A DNA stretch of 64,000 nt, from assembly GCA_036936605.1 (NCBI GenBank), contig JAUPFV010000002.1:315534893-315598892 (forward strand), written 5' to 3'. Positions within the stretch are counted from its first letter, which is position 1. Each line of letters begins with the position of its first letter. This document shows, piece after piece, positions 45,191 through 56,040 of the stretch. A model generated the notes under the pieces. It saw nothing but the letters and a program-made list of their open reading frames with translations, was not told the origin of the DNA and searched no databases. A program made the translations under genes and the position numbers. This DNA is from Limnanthes douglasii subsp. nivea. Its lineage: Eukaryota; Streptophyta; Magnoliopsida; Brassicales; Limnanthaceae.

Positions 45191-45640
45191 TGATTAGCTT
45201 GAAGACGCCTGCAAGTGGGATAACCATACAACGGATTATACACAGAGATAGGGACGAGGTACCCTTGATCGCACAACACAATGGGAGGGACACAGACATA
45301 AGATCCATACGTCGTTCATGTAAAGGCATAACCATACCTTGGCCGACGAGAAGTGGTTGTTACGAGAAACAAGGCCTCTAAATGCAGTAATAAAGCAGTG
45401 CTAATAAAGTGAGAATAGAGCATGGGTCAATGATCAAGCATAACAAAAAATGGAGAGTTAGTAGGAGATAATGGAGTAATGTATTATGAACATAGTATAT
45501 AAAGGGATTGAGATCCTAAAGTAATGTAAGATTTATCTATCAAAGCAATACGATAATAACACATTTTATCCTTCCATATTCCATAACATATCATTGTTAC
45601 TCAATTCCTTCGCCATATTTCTAAGAAATGTATAACGCGT
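45191..45640 (+). repeat. Putative element III 5' LTR
   Basis: Begins TGATTAGC, like the TGATGAG and TGATAAG starts of the other Tat LTRs, and carries TATATAAAGGG at about 45498. The 3' boundary is guessed from the position of GTAACGC/GCTCCCAC-like sequence at about 45625-45645. No partner LTR was found. Confidence 0.35.
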
Positions 45641-45982
45641 AGCTCCCACAAGAGAAAATGATGGTGTTAACTAGGTCAGGAATTGAGAGGGAGAATATGG
45701 CACTCCCGTGGACAAGACAAGTAAGGCAACCAAGGAACCACAAAGAACCCGACCAGCGATGGAGGAGTAGTGAGAGCTGATCAAGCAGATCACCGAGAGG
45801 TTTACTTAACGGCTAACCAGAGTGATTGCCAGTTACAGATAAACCCCGAAGAAAATAATTTTGGAGCGGCACAAGAGGAAAACCTATGAATCTTGGTATG
45901 TCTTCCACCCCTTCTAACATTCAGATCTTTGAGAATCAGATAAAGACAATCAAATATGAATAACATCGGGCCGCCCAACGAA

Positions 45983-45986
<4 letters not shown>

Positions 45987-46045
<59 letters not shown>
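45987..46045. repeat. (AG)n microsatellite, 59 bp
   Basis: Uninterrupted AG dinucleotides, about 29.5 units, in the leader of element III. Its translation on minus gives a Leu-Ser run, which is an artefact. Confidence 0.95.
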
Positions 46046-46048
<3 letters not shown>

Positions 46049-46379
46049 AAAGACCAGGAAGCACTTTGGCTCAATTTCCGATGCCATACATCGTCTGAGT
46101 GAGAAGGTCCTCCTGGGGCATGTGGTTAGGTAAGATGATCAACAAGAAGATGGCGGGGAAGAACTCACTGGTAAGAACAAAAGTCGTGCTCACATAGGCG
46201 AGTGTGTGAGTGTACTGACGAGAGTCAGAGCAAAAAATAAAGAAATAAAATAGTGACATATTCTAACCGGGATGACTTGTCTAGTAATAGGGTACATCGG
46301 GTTGGAAAAGAATCAGAGCCAATCAAATATGACCATGTAAGACCTACTATGGGTGCTTATGTTTTGTAGGAATCTCCAT

Positions 46380-47220
46380 TTGTCAAAATTATCATGGATG
46401 AGGGGCTTCTATGAAAGTTCAACCTATACAAGGTGGACTCATACAATAGATATAGAGACCATGAGCCCAAAATGGAGCAATTTAGGAACATGATGATGGC
46501 ATTCAACCCCGACGATGTGCTACTGTGCAGAGCTTTCTTCATGACGTTTTAAGAGAACACGCTTGACTAGTTTAATAACCTCTTAAAGGGATCAAACAAG
46601 GAATTTGAAGGCATGTAGGTAGGAGTTAGGAATCTTTTTTTAAGAAACAAGGAGAACAAGCGCGACGGCGATGCGATCATGGACCTATACTAGAGAAATG
46701 CTGAAATGTTGAAGAGTTATGTACAAAGATTTGTACAAGAAATGAACTCCCTATCCGGATGCGTTGAAGCAGTGGTTGTAGTAGCCGAGACAATTAAAAG
46801 AAGGGGGACCCCACACACATTTTCACCATAAACTTCAAGAATTTAAACCATGGAGCATGAACAGGAAATGCTACGAGGACGTTCCCAAGCCGGACACATC
46901 TCAACCCCAAGTAAGTCAGTGTGCCCCTCTTATTACGAGAATCCCACTAGAAAATTCACGCATCTGATCGATAATATATAAAACTATATACAAAAAGATC
47001 AAAGGGAGAGCCAAATATCATATGTCGAGGGGTATGTTAGGAGTACCATATAAGAGATCCCCGTGTTATTTTTGCGCGTATCACAATGAACACGGGAACT
47101 CCACAGATAAGTGCTCGCAGTTGAAAGAGAAATTTCAGAGGCTTGCCGAGAGTGAGGACCTCGTCCAATTCATTAAAAAAAGAACATGATAGTAGAAGAA
47201 AGGGGAGCCAGCGCAACACT
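46380..47220 (+). pseudogene. Element III gag remnant
   Basis: Plus-strand reading YNRYRDHEPKMEQFRNMMMAF, DDVLLCRAF, then KRDGDAIMDLY and LKSYVQRFVQEMNSLSG aligns with DPDNHLEQFKNFMMNF, DKLLCRAFSQSF and SLKEYISRF of element I gag. A knuckle-like CYFCAYHNEHGNSTDKC segment (about 47056-47110) follows. Several in-frame stops (for example around 46549, 46570 and 46617). Confidence 0.7.
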
Positions 47221-47345
47221 TACTGAGGCACCTGACAGACCTGACGAAAAATAATAATGGTTGTTGTACTATTTGTGGAGGTCACACCCTATCAGGAACC
47301 AATCCAGTAGCAAGAAAACAACATCGTAAAGACCTAGACATTCAT

Positions 47346-47740
47346 TTGGTTGGAAGTTCTTTGTATCACAATTTTCAGGAACCAGTATTAGATCTTAATT
47401 TCAATGATGATGATTTGAGAGGTATTATCACCCCTTATGAAGATGTCTTGAAAATCAACGCTAAAATTTCTGGAGTGATGGTGACAAGAATACTGAAGGA
47501 CAATGGTAGTTCGACCGTCGTCATATTCAAGACAAGTTATGAGAAAATGCTCGGAGTACCCCAATTCAAGACAACGGACAATTAACTAGCTAGTTACGAG
47601 GGGAAATTGACTAAATGTGTGGGAGAGGTTGAAATTTTGGTCATAGTAGGCTACGACAACACTAAAAATGATTCAAACTTCGTTTATGATTGCTAAAGCC
47701 CCCAGCTCCTACCATGATATGCTGGGAAGAACATGGCTAC
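47346..47740 (+). pseudogene. Element III protease remnant
   Basis: LRGIITPYEDVLKI and SGVMVTRILKDNGSSTVVIFKTSYEKML match the Tat protease. The active-site triad reads D-N-G. A later MLGRTWLQKLEPH-like segment (about 47720) corresponds to AILGRSWL of element I. Stop at 47583. Confidence 0.7.
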
Positions 47741-48257
47741 AAAAGCTCGAGCCACATCATGCTCATTCAGAAAATCTATCAAGTACCCTTTTGGGAATTT
47801 TGTTGTAATAATAAGAGGTAACCATCAGAAACCAAGGCAGTGTTATGCCATAACGTTGGACCCCTCTAAAGGGGCCCAATAGCAATCAACGAGCTCTTGG
47901 GTATGGGACCACTGCAAACTGATAAACTGAATAAATTTAGAAATTGACAGCCCTATAGAGGAAGAGAAGGAGAAGGACCCCTAACACAAAGAAATAAACG
48001 TCACATTGGAAGAGGGAAAGGTCGTCATAATAGGTAATAAATTTGACCAAGATTTTTAAAACAGTTTGATAGCTTTGTTGTAGAAAAATGAGGATTTGTT
48101 TGCATGAAATCCAGAGAAAGTAGGAGGAGTATATCCAAGTGTCATATGTTATTCACTAGCCCTTGACAGTAGTGTTTGACCAATACGGAAAAAGTGGCGG
48201 ACCTTCTCTCCAGAGAAGTTAAAGGCAATATTCAGGGAGGTCGACAAGTTAATTAAG

Positions 48258-49330
48258 TTGGGCTACATCTGCCAAGATCGATTTCCAATATGGATAGCAA
48301 ACCCAATGTCAGTAAAAAATAAAAACAGAGAATGGCGCATATGTGTTGATTTAACGCATCTTAACCGACCAAATCTAAAGGAAGCCTTTCCTCTCCCAAG
48401 AATTGAGCAACTAGTCGATTCCACATCCGGTAAAGAGTTTCTATCATTCATCGATGCATAATCAAGATAGAATCAAATACTCATGAACCAGACAGACATG
48501 GAGCATACCATATTCCAAACTGAGTGAGGCATCTACTGTAACAAAGTCATGTTATTTGGACTAAAAACGTGGGGTCAATATTGGTGAGGTTTATTTTTGT
48601 CTGAGGGTAAGTTTGTAACTTTTGTTTAGAACTATGTGGAAGTTTGTAAGTATTTAATATTTGAGTAGAGAGTAGAGGGACAATTAAGCAGTCTGGTTGT
48701 ATTTAATTTTCATTACCTTCATTTAATGTTGGTGGTTGGGTATTTATACCCTTACATCTGGGCCTGATGGGCTTTTGGGTCATGTTTAATGGACTCAGGT
48801 CAAGTTCAAGGACCCATGAGCTCTTAGTAGGAGAGCAAGAAGCTTAGTCAAGAAGTGTTTAGGTTTTAAATACTTTAGTTCTTGTTCGAACAGTCCAATG
48901 GGTGAGGTGTTCGAACTGCCCTGTCCGGTTAGGTAGTTTTTGTCCGAACTGTCCCTGTCCGTAATGGTAACGGAATCCGGACTCATCAAATATATTAAAG
49001 GTCGATCAATAAGATGTTTGAAGGACAACACAGCCACCATATGAAAGCTTGCTTAGACGACATGATTGTGAAAATCAATTATAAGGAGAAACAACTTGAA
49101 GTCCTAGGGACAGTCTTTAAAATGCTGCAGAGTTATGCTTTAAAACATAACTCTCTTAAATGTTTTTTGGATGTACGTAGTAGAATATTTTTAGGTTTTA
49201 TCGTTAGTAAGAGGGGGATAAGTCGACCTCTCTCACCTTAAGGTAATATTGGCCATAAAACCTCATAAAAAACACATGCCTTGCTGCAACGACTAACAGG
49301 GCGCTTGGCCACCCTCTCCCGCTTCATTTT
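48258..49330 (+). pseudogene. Element III reverse transcriptase remnant, split by a solo LTR
   Basis: 48258-48461: FPIWIANPMSVKNKNREW, CVDLTHLNRPNLKEAF, PLPRIEQLVDSTSGKEFLS. The reading breaks at GLKTWGQ (48577), where the solo LTR sits, and resumes after 48993 with RSINKMFEG-like sequence, then LDDMIVKINYKEKQLEV (49046 onward; catalytic box with L for Y) and FLGFIVSKRGI. Then LTGRLATLSRF in the connection domain. Confidence 0.75.
48577..48993 (-). mobile_element. Solo LTR of a Retand-like element nested in element III
   Basis: 407 bp (48582-48988), minus orientation: TGATGAGTCCGG...CCTCACCA. Perfect 5-bp duplication AATAT at 48577-48581 and 48989-48993. Much of it aligns with the element I LTR (CCTAAACACTTC, CTCATGGGTC, GTCCATTAAAC, GCCCAT.AGG, TATAAATACCCAACCACCA), but the tandem 21-bp units are replaced, so it belongs to a related subfamily. 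Confidence 0.9.
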
Positions 49331-50160
49331 CAGAGCATCAGAAAAAAGCCAACTCTTTGAAGATTATTAAAGAAATCTAAAAAAATTCAATTGGACGAAC
49401 AAATCCAGCGAGGTATTTTAAGAATTAAAAGCATATTTGACATTGGCAGAAGTATTAACGACACCAAAGCTGGGAGAGCATCTTTATATGAACCTTTAAG
49501 TGTCAATCTATACAGTAACTGGTGTGCTTGTATGAGAAACGACGAGCATACAACGACCATCGCATTATTTCAGTGAAGGATTGGTAAACGCAGAAACTAT
49601 GTATCTCAATCTAGAAACATTGGCCCTCGGTTTAGTGGTCGCAACCAGGAAAACGAGCTCCTACTTTCAGAGTCATACCATTATCTTGCGTACTTCATTC
49701 CCGTTATGAAACGTACTTAAAAAACTAGATATTTTTTGAAGATTAACAAGGTGAGTTGAATTGGAAGCTTACGACAAAGGCTATGAGCCAAGAACGGTGA
49801 TAAAAGGCCAGGGAGTAGCGGATTTCATCAATAAGTTTGTAGGAGGTCGAGGTTCAAACGTTATAATAACTAAATGAGAGACAGACATCCCTCGATGGAC
49901 AGTTGAGTTGGATGGTGCATCAAATGCAACATGGGGTATTGGAATTATATTGAGGATACCTACTAGGGATAAAATCAAACAAGCAATACAATTCGCCTTC
50001 AATGCAATAATTATTGCAGCAGAGTATGAAGCAGTGCTAGTAGGCCTAAAATTTGACCATATATGCTCGGCCATACGACTAATAGTCTGGCCAAATTCAC
50101 AATTAGTGATTGGTCAAGCTATAAGGACGTTCAAGGCTAAACAGTAAAGAACCCAAGGGT
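49331..50160 (+). pseudogene. Element III dual RNase H remnant
   Basis: Gypsy RNase H remains (about 49380-49720: TLALGLVVATRKTSSYFQSH, ILRTSFPL). Then archaeal-type RNase H (49908-50147: LDGASNATWGIGIILRIPT, AAEYEAVLVGLKFDHIC, WPNSQLVIGQA). The D of LDGAS corresponds to the first catalytic Asp. Stops throughout. Confidence 0.7.
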
Positions 50161-51235
50161 ACCTCAAATCTTCAAAACAATAACAAAATAAATTTGATAG
50201 TTTCGATTACGAATAGATACCTTGGTCTGAAAGTTCAATGATATATTCGTTAGGCAGAAACTCAGGTAGAAAAACCAACTTTCCTTAGCAAAGAATCAGT
50301 GACGATACTATGAGGCACCAAAAAATTAGAAATACACGTTGTCACAACAACAATCGATTAGAGAGATGAATATATTGCACACTTCGAGAACCAAACCATA
50401 CTGAAGGACAAAGCAAAAGCAAGATTATTCCAGGTTCGTTCATCCAAATATACACCATGGATAACATGTTATACAGGAAAGATGCAACTCAGCCACTACT
50501 ATGTTTTGTAAAAAAAGAAGAAAAATAGATCCTTACAAATATGCATAAAGAAGAAGGTGCACACTACGGTTATACGATTTTAATAAGAAAATTTCTACTC
50601 GCACGGTTTTATTAGCCCAAACTCGCCGCAGACTCACATGCCTTGGTACAAAAATGTCACAATTTCCAACAATTTGCAAATAAGAGACATCTACCCAATG
50701 AGCCAATGAGCATTGTACCAGCTCCGTGCCCCTTCGATAAATGTATGATAAACTTAGTTAGACCCCTTCTAATGGCTACAATAAGCGATAATTTCTTATG
50801 GTGGAAGTTGAATACTTCACTAAATGAGTTGAAGCGAAGGCCTTAGCAAATATGTGATCTCAAAAGAATTTTTTTATTTCCTTCAAAATCATATCCTTTC
50901 TCGATTAAGAATACCAACAATTCATTGACTGACAACGAATCTCATTTCCAAAACATAATCATGACAAAGGCACGAGATCACCCAATATTTTTCTACACCA
51001 TACTACCCCTAAGCTAATGGTCAAGTCGAGGTCACAAATAAAAGCATCTTAGGAGGGACGAAGAAAAAGCTCAAGGGCTCAAAAAGAAAATGGTCGGAAA
51101 AAACTAGCTGAGGTGTTTTGTGCATATCGAACTACACCTCGGTCAGCAACCGTACACACCCCTTTCTCGTTGGTATATGGAACGAAAAAAGTGGCACCAA
51201 CGGAGATAATAATACCAATACATCGGATAACCAAC

Positions 51236-52180
51236 TACAGTAGAAACTCTATAAAATAATACACTTGGGGACCACCAAAATTTATTAATTAAAAGAGTTA
51301 TTAATTAATCGATAAATTAATAATTAATATTTTATATATTAATTGATATTTTATTAATTTATAGTAAAATACTTAGGTTACACACACTTTTAAGGCTTCC
51401 ACTTAATTATTGTACAGTACACAATGCATGTATATCAAATGAAGGGTCCAATTTGAAAGAAACCTTCAATTTTTCATCTTATTATGCTTTTTGTGTTCAA
51501 TGTATAACTTTATGGACATTAAAAATATTTTCTATATAAATACAAGATCAAAATAGGTTAACACAAACAAACCATACACACAACATGGCTTCCCATTTTA
51601 AAGGTATGAAAAAACAACAATGACAGACGAGATTCGAAGAGGGTTATCGCAATGCAATGGATGTCGAAGATGTTCTGATTCACCCAAAAGAAAATATAGT
51701 TGCATATTTTTTGACTGATGAAGAAATTATTGAAAGCTTTATTTGAATTAATAAAGATGATATCGATGACAAAGATGATGAAAGTTCTACAATGGAGCCC
51801 CCTTCACGAAACGAAGCTATTAAAGCGGCAATCACATTGAACAATTTATTGTTGAGTTATGAGAAAACAACACCAGAAGTTCTTACCATACTAAGAAAAT
51901 TAGAGACGAGATTCAAGGGGAAATTGATTTCATCAAAAAACAAAAGACAATTGAGTCATTTTTCAAGAAACCTTCATAAATCATTCATGTAATATGTTAT
52001 ATATAAGGAATTATTAATTTATTTTATATGAGGTCTAAAGAAATTATCAAAAGTGTATTATCTTATAATTTTAGCGAATTATTAATTTAGCACCCTATCC
52101 CCGAGTCGGGACCGTCCAAAAATATTATCTTAGAGAGTTTATTAAATAATCGAGTATTAATTTATCGAGTTTCTACTGTA
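51236..52180 (+). mobile_element. pogo-like (Emigrant/Lemi1-type) element, internally deleted
   Basis: 941 bp (51238-52178) with terminal inverted repeats CAGTAGAAACTCTATAAA / TTTATCGAGTTTCTACTG and a TA target duplication (51236-51237, 52179-52180). These match the plant pogo-type Tc1/mariner elements. Sub-terminal copies of CTTGGGGACC and CGGGACCGTCC follow the inverted repeats. It interrupts the element III integrase. Confidence 0.85.
51585..51992 (+). pseudogene. pogo-like transposase, C-terminal remnant
   Basis: From ATGGCTTCCC (51585) the reading includes DEEIIESF, an acidic stretch (DDIDDKDDESS), PPSRNEAIKAAITLNNLLLS and LTILRKLETRFKG. The layout (acidic region, then an EA...L...LL helix and a KRQ..., F.... 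end) is that of the C-terminus of plant pogo/CENP-B-like transposases. The DNA-binding and DDE catalytic domains are deleted. Stops at about 51621 and 51745. Confidence 0.55.
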
Positions 52181-52520
52181 TTTAACGGAGGTAAATGACC
52201 AAAAGCGACAATCTTCAATTGACATGATCTAAGAATTGAGGGATAAGGCCAGGGTTTGATCTAAGCATTGCAAGAGTTTGGTGAGAGACAGATTTAATTC
52301 CAAACTTAAACCTCGAAACTTCAAAGTAGGTGACTTAGTATTAAAAAAAGATCTTCCAATGAGTTCAAAATAAGAATGCAGGAATACTAGCTCCATACTG
52401 GGATGAACCACGTAAGATAATTTCCAAAGGACATCACAGGGCATACATGCTGGAAGATATAGATGGGAATGCATTAAAAAATCTATGGAATTTAAATCAT
52501 TTGAAAATGTATTACCATGC

Positions 52521-53180
52521 TACTTAAGAGTGGTTGTGCACCCTTTTCCATTTTAGTGGTGCTTAAGGGTTTTTTAATGAGGAATATTGTAAGGAAAAGT
52601 TAATGATGACTTCGCCATTTTTTTCCAAATCATTTCTATAATTCGATAAAATTAGAAATTAAAAATCTACAAAATCAATAGGGGTTTCACCAATGATTAT
52701 AAAAGTGAAATGGTTAATATAGGTCACACATACTTAGCTACGCAATGGGCGATACTGATCCTTGACTAAGAAAAGTCAATAAAAGAAAATAGTGTATAAC
52801 ACAAGCCCTGAAGGCTATGCTAGGGGCCATGATGACCCCAAGCTACATAGCTCAGAAAAGCGAGCTGCCTAAAAAGTCAAGTCTATAAAACCATGCTACA
52901 GGCCATACTGAGCATATACTATAAATTCCCACTAAGCGAAGCAACCTATAAGAAAATCTCTATGGCTACGCAACACACAAGATTGTGCTTATAAATCATC
53001 ATTAATACCACCTCCCCCAATCATCTTCAATCACATTAACATAATTTTAAATAAGGATTCACAAGGGTACCAAGCATGCATAGCAACAAAGTAAATAAGG
53101 TTCAACAAATTCAAGTTATGTCCAACATAACAAAAACAAAAAACATAAAAAAATCTTACCATTAAAAAATATGACACATG
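52521..53180. other. Element III spacer between pol and antisense gene
   Basis: GGGTTTTTTAATGAGGAATATTG at 52568-52590 is the reverse complement of the CCTCATTAAAAAC word of elements II and IVb, in agreement with the opposite orientation. Degenerate repeats of CCATGCTA / AGCGAAGC words (52800-52990). Confidence 0.5.
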
Positions 53181-53900
53181 GTCTTCACAAGTACTACTTC
53201 CTTTTCCAGTCTAATTCTCTGTTGTTCTACATCAGAGGGTGACACTACTTCATAAATCCCAACGGGAGCGATAACTAACCCCTCAGTAGTTAAAGAGGGA
53301 ACATCGGAAAAGGGGGCGACCAACTCTGTCACTTTTTCAACTATTTATTCTTCTTCTTCCTCATCCTCGGTAACCCAAGACTTTTCATCCTCTGGTACAA
53401 GTCCCTCAAATCGAACTAGCTCTATGTCGGCATTAATCTTCCAGATCTTGATGATGGTCTCCTTCCAAAGTTTTTCCACGTTCGTCTTCATCTTCTCTAG
53501 TGCGTCCCTCTACCCGTGAGCATATGCCTTGGTGACCAACTCATCCACGTGTTTTTCAACATGTTCAAGCTCCAATCTCAAAAATTAGATAATTTTACTT
53601 TCAAATCAAACTTGGTTGTTGGCTATGAAGGACTCTTCAACTTTGACTAGCGATCTAGAGTTTCGAGAAATGAGTTTAATGGCTTGCTTAGAGAGGACTT
53701 CGTTTTGACTCCTCAAATTTGCCACAGTGTTTGTTAGCCCATCATTTACAAAGGTAACAGCAATCAGTTGGTCGTCTAGGTCTGCTTTCTCCTTCAATAC
53801 CTATTGATAGTACAGTTTAGAAGTATTTTACACTTTCTTGTAGCACTAGAGATCGATAGTGAGGGTCTTGGCATAACCAAACAATAAGTGCTCCGACTTA
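53181..53900 (-). pseudogene. Element III antisense coiled-coil gene remnant
   Basis: Minus-strand reading: KADLDDQLIAVTFVNDGL, NLRSQNEVLSKQAIKLIS, VKVEESFIANNQV (53606-53797), then a DALEKMKTNVEKLWKE-like helix and a Glu-rich end (SWVTEDEEEEE). This mirrors the coiled coil, the terminal helix (MVLLFHEKFPKRRLG) and the acidic tail of the element I antisense protein and lies in the same relative place. The PF04195-like part is missing, probably lost at the Copia-2 boundary. Stops present. Confidence 0.6.
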
Positions 53901-54289
53901 AAGTCATACACGGCTTTAGTATCAGCGGGTTCATTCTTAAACATGCTAGCATCATCGAGTTATGTTAATTTTACGTCAAAAAAAGTGTTGAGAAGTTAAA
54001 AACAATAAATAAACGAAAAAATAACTCAACATACAAAAGGACAAAAATACCTCCATTGATAACTCCAGTTTACTCTGTAAGAGATATGACATGGTCATGC
54101 TGTTGTACAGGATCATCTCAAGCTAATGTTGTAGTTTTTGGAACATGAGAAATGATGGCTTCGGTATGCTCACTGGAAAGGGTTGGTCATTCAATTCAGA
54201 CATAGAATAAGATTTATGGCAGCATGACCAGGGGAAGTAGTAATATTTAGAGGGTGAGCAATGTTTTCTCCCACTAAATGTGTGATATA

Positions 54290-56040
54290 CACAATCCTAA
54301 ATTGAGTTGACCTCAAAGTCAAAAGAGAGTATCATCTTAAGTAATGTGTGGTACCACTGACGAGAAGCATGTTTGGTTCTGTAAATAGAATACTTAAGCA
54401 TGAATGCCAAAACATTGGAATTACTGATTTTAAAATGGTTTGGTTGCACCATATAGATCGTTTCCACAATATTATCATTGAGAAATATGTTCTTAATATC
54501 TATTTTGAATCTCAAGATCAAAGTGTGCAACTAATGTCATGATTGTTCTAAAAGAATCCTTCATCGATACTAAATAGAAGGTTTATTTAAAATCAATTTC
54601 TTCATACTGGGTATAACCTTTCACTACAAGGTGTGTTATATATCTTTCCATATTACCCATGGAATTGCGTTTGTTTTGTAAACACACTTACAACAAATTA
54701 TTTTTTCCTTTTAAGTAATGGGACAAGTTCACATACTGCATTGGCTTGCATCGATTTATACTCTTCCTCATAACATCGATCTACATCAAAGAGTCAGAGA
54801 TTTAGTAACTTGTTTATAGGACGACGGATCATCTATAGTTACAACACATGACTAATCATAATTCTGAAGATATATTATAAGATCATGATGTATATCATTC
54901 TTCTTTTCTCTCGTGGACCTTCTTAAATACACCATTACTTCTTATTGCACTTCTTGATAATGTAGAGTTTGATTCTCATGAATGATGTAATTTTAATATT
55001 ATTGCGGAAATTTACTTTGATGTTTATCTTGTTTAAAATAGACCATATATGTAACTTTGTTAAAACTTCAAGTGGAACATTAATGTTATTCTGACTACAA
55101 CTTTGTTTGTAACAAGACCAAAATGATTGACATTAAATTCCAATCTTCTGATACCTAAGTATCTCTGTTAAAACCTTTATAAATTTGTACAAATTATTCC
55201 CCGAAATGAATATTTGTTCAATTATTCTCCCCTCCTAACTCAACATCATTGATAAACTTTGTTCTTTATGCTTTATATATACTACCAGTGAGAGGATCAT
55301 AAAAATTAAAACCCCTAAAATATTCAGAATAATCAATGAAAAAGCAACTAACCATTTTTTAGTCTAATTTCTTTTCGTGAGGATTGTATGCCCTTGCCTC
55401 AGCTGGATACCTCATATATGCATATGTTTTAAATTGGGCTTTCACATATTCCAAAATACATATAGAGTCTTAATGGATGCCTTCTTGGGTACTCTATTGA
55501 GTATATATATATGACACATATGATGGCTTCCCTCCGGAGAGATAATAAATGAGTTGAGTTACCTACCATACTTCTAACCATCCTTTAGTATACAATTTTA
55601 TCTCTCGTATACACAATTCGCGTGAGGTGAACCTAAAATTATATATTGAGGGACTGTGCCACACTCCTTTAGGTATTTTACAAATGAACTTTGACGTTGT
55701 TCATTTGACCTGTCATATCTACCATAACATTCACTATGACGGTTAAATTTAACGCTCTTAGTTCTTTTACCAAGTTTTTTTTAACTTTGGACCTACAAGA
55801 TTTGAACTTGTCCAGGGTCTCGAAATTTTCATGAAAGAGGTAGAGGAATCCATAAATGATAAAATTCATATATAAATTATATGAGATACCACTTTCCATT
55901 CCATGATTCCTTTGGAAACAATCCACAAATATCAGTATTAATCAATTCTAAGACTTTGGTCGCTCTATTTCCCCTACCCTTTCGGTTTTGTTTTTTCCCC
56001 TTGATATAATCAATACATGTATTAAATTTGAATTAATCAA
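54290..56040 (-). mobile_element. Copia-2: decayed Ty1/copia pol
   Basis: Minus-strand order: integrase start (about 56020-55960: CIDYIKGKKQNRKG, LINTDICGLFPK), integrase core (55678-55926: GFLYLFHENFETLDKFKSC), integrase C-terminus (55440-55640), AYNPHEKKL and FRGFNFYDPLT (about 55280-55420), a variable linker, then RT (54297-54690: TMKDSF-like, TLVAHFDLEIQ, IKNIFLNDNIVETIYMVQPNHF, YSIYRTKHASRQWY). Catalytic YVDD is not present because the RT is cut at about 54290. gag and LTRs were not found. Confidence 0.75.

Larger units (their letters stand above)
50161..52520 (+). pseudogene. Element III integrase remnant, split by a pogo-like element
   Basis: Zinc finger at 50540-50680 (HKEEGAHYGYTI, then CHNFQQFANKRH with a changed second Cys). 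Core with LTDNESHFQN at about 50929, [17 protein letters not shown] at about 51130-51180 and [11 protein letters not shown] at 51200-51230. After the insertion the reading resumes and ends RKIISKGHHRAYMLEDIDGN and LNHLKMYY (52505). Stops and shifts are common. Confidence 0.7.
45191..53900 (+). mobile_element. Element III: decayed Tat/Retand-type gypsy retrotransposon
   Basis: On plus: LTR-like block, gag, protease, RT, RNase H, integrase, spacer, then a coiled-coil gene on minus. Same architecture as elements I and II. It contains two nested insertions with clean target duplications: a solo LTR (48582-48988) in the RT and a pogo-like element (51238-52178) in the integrase. The 3' LTR was not found; Copia-2 lies beyond about 54290. 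Confidence 0.75.

Noticed and set aside
45802..46074. Minus-strand Leu-Ser repeat protein
   Set aside because: Produced by translation of the (AG)n microsatellite.
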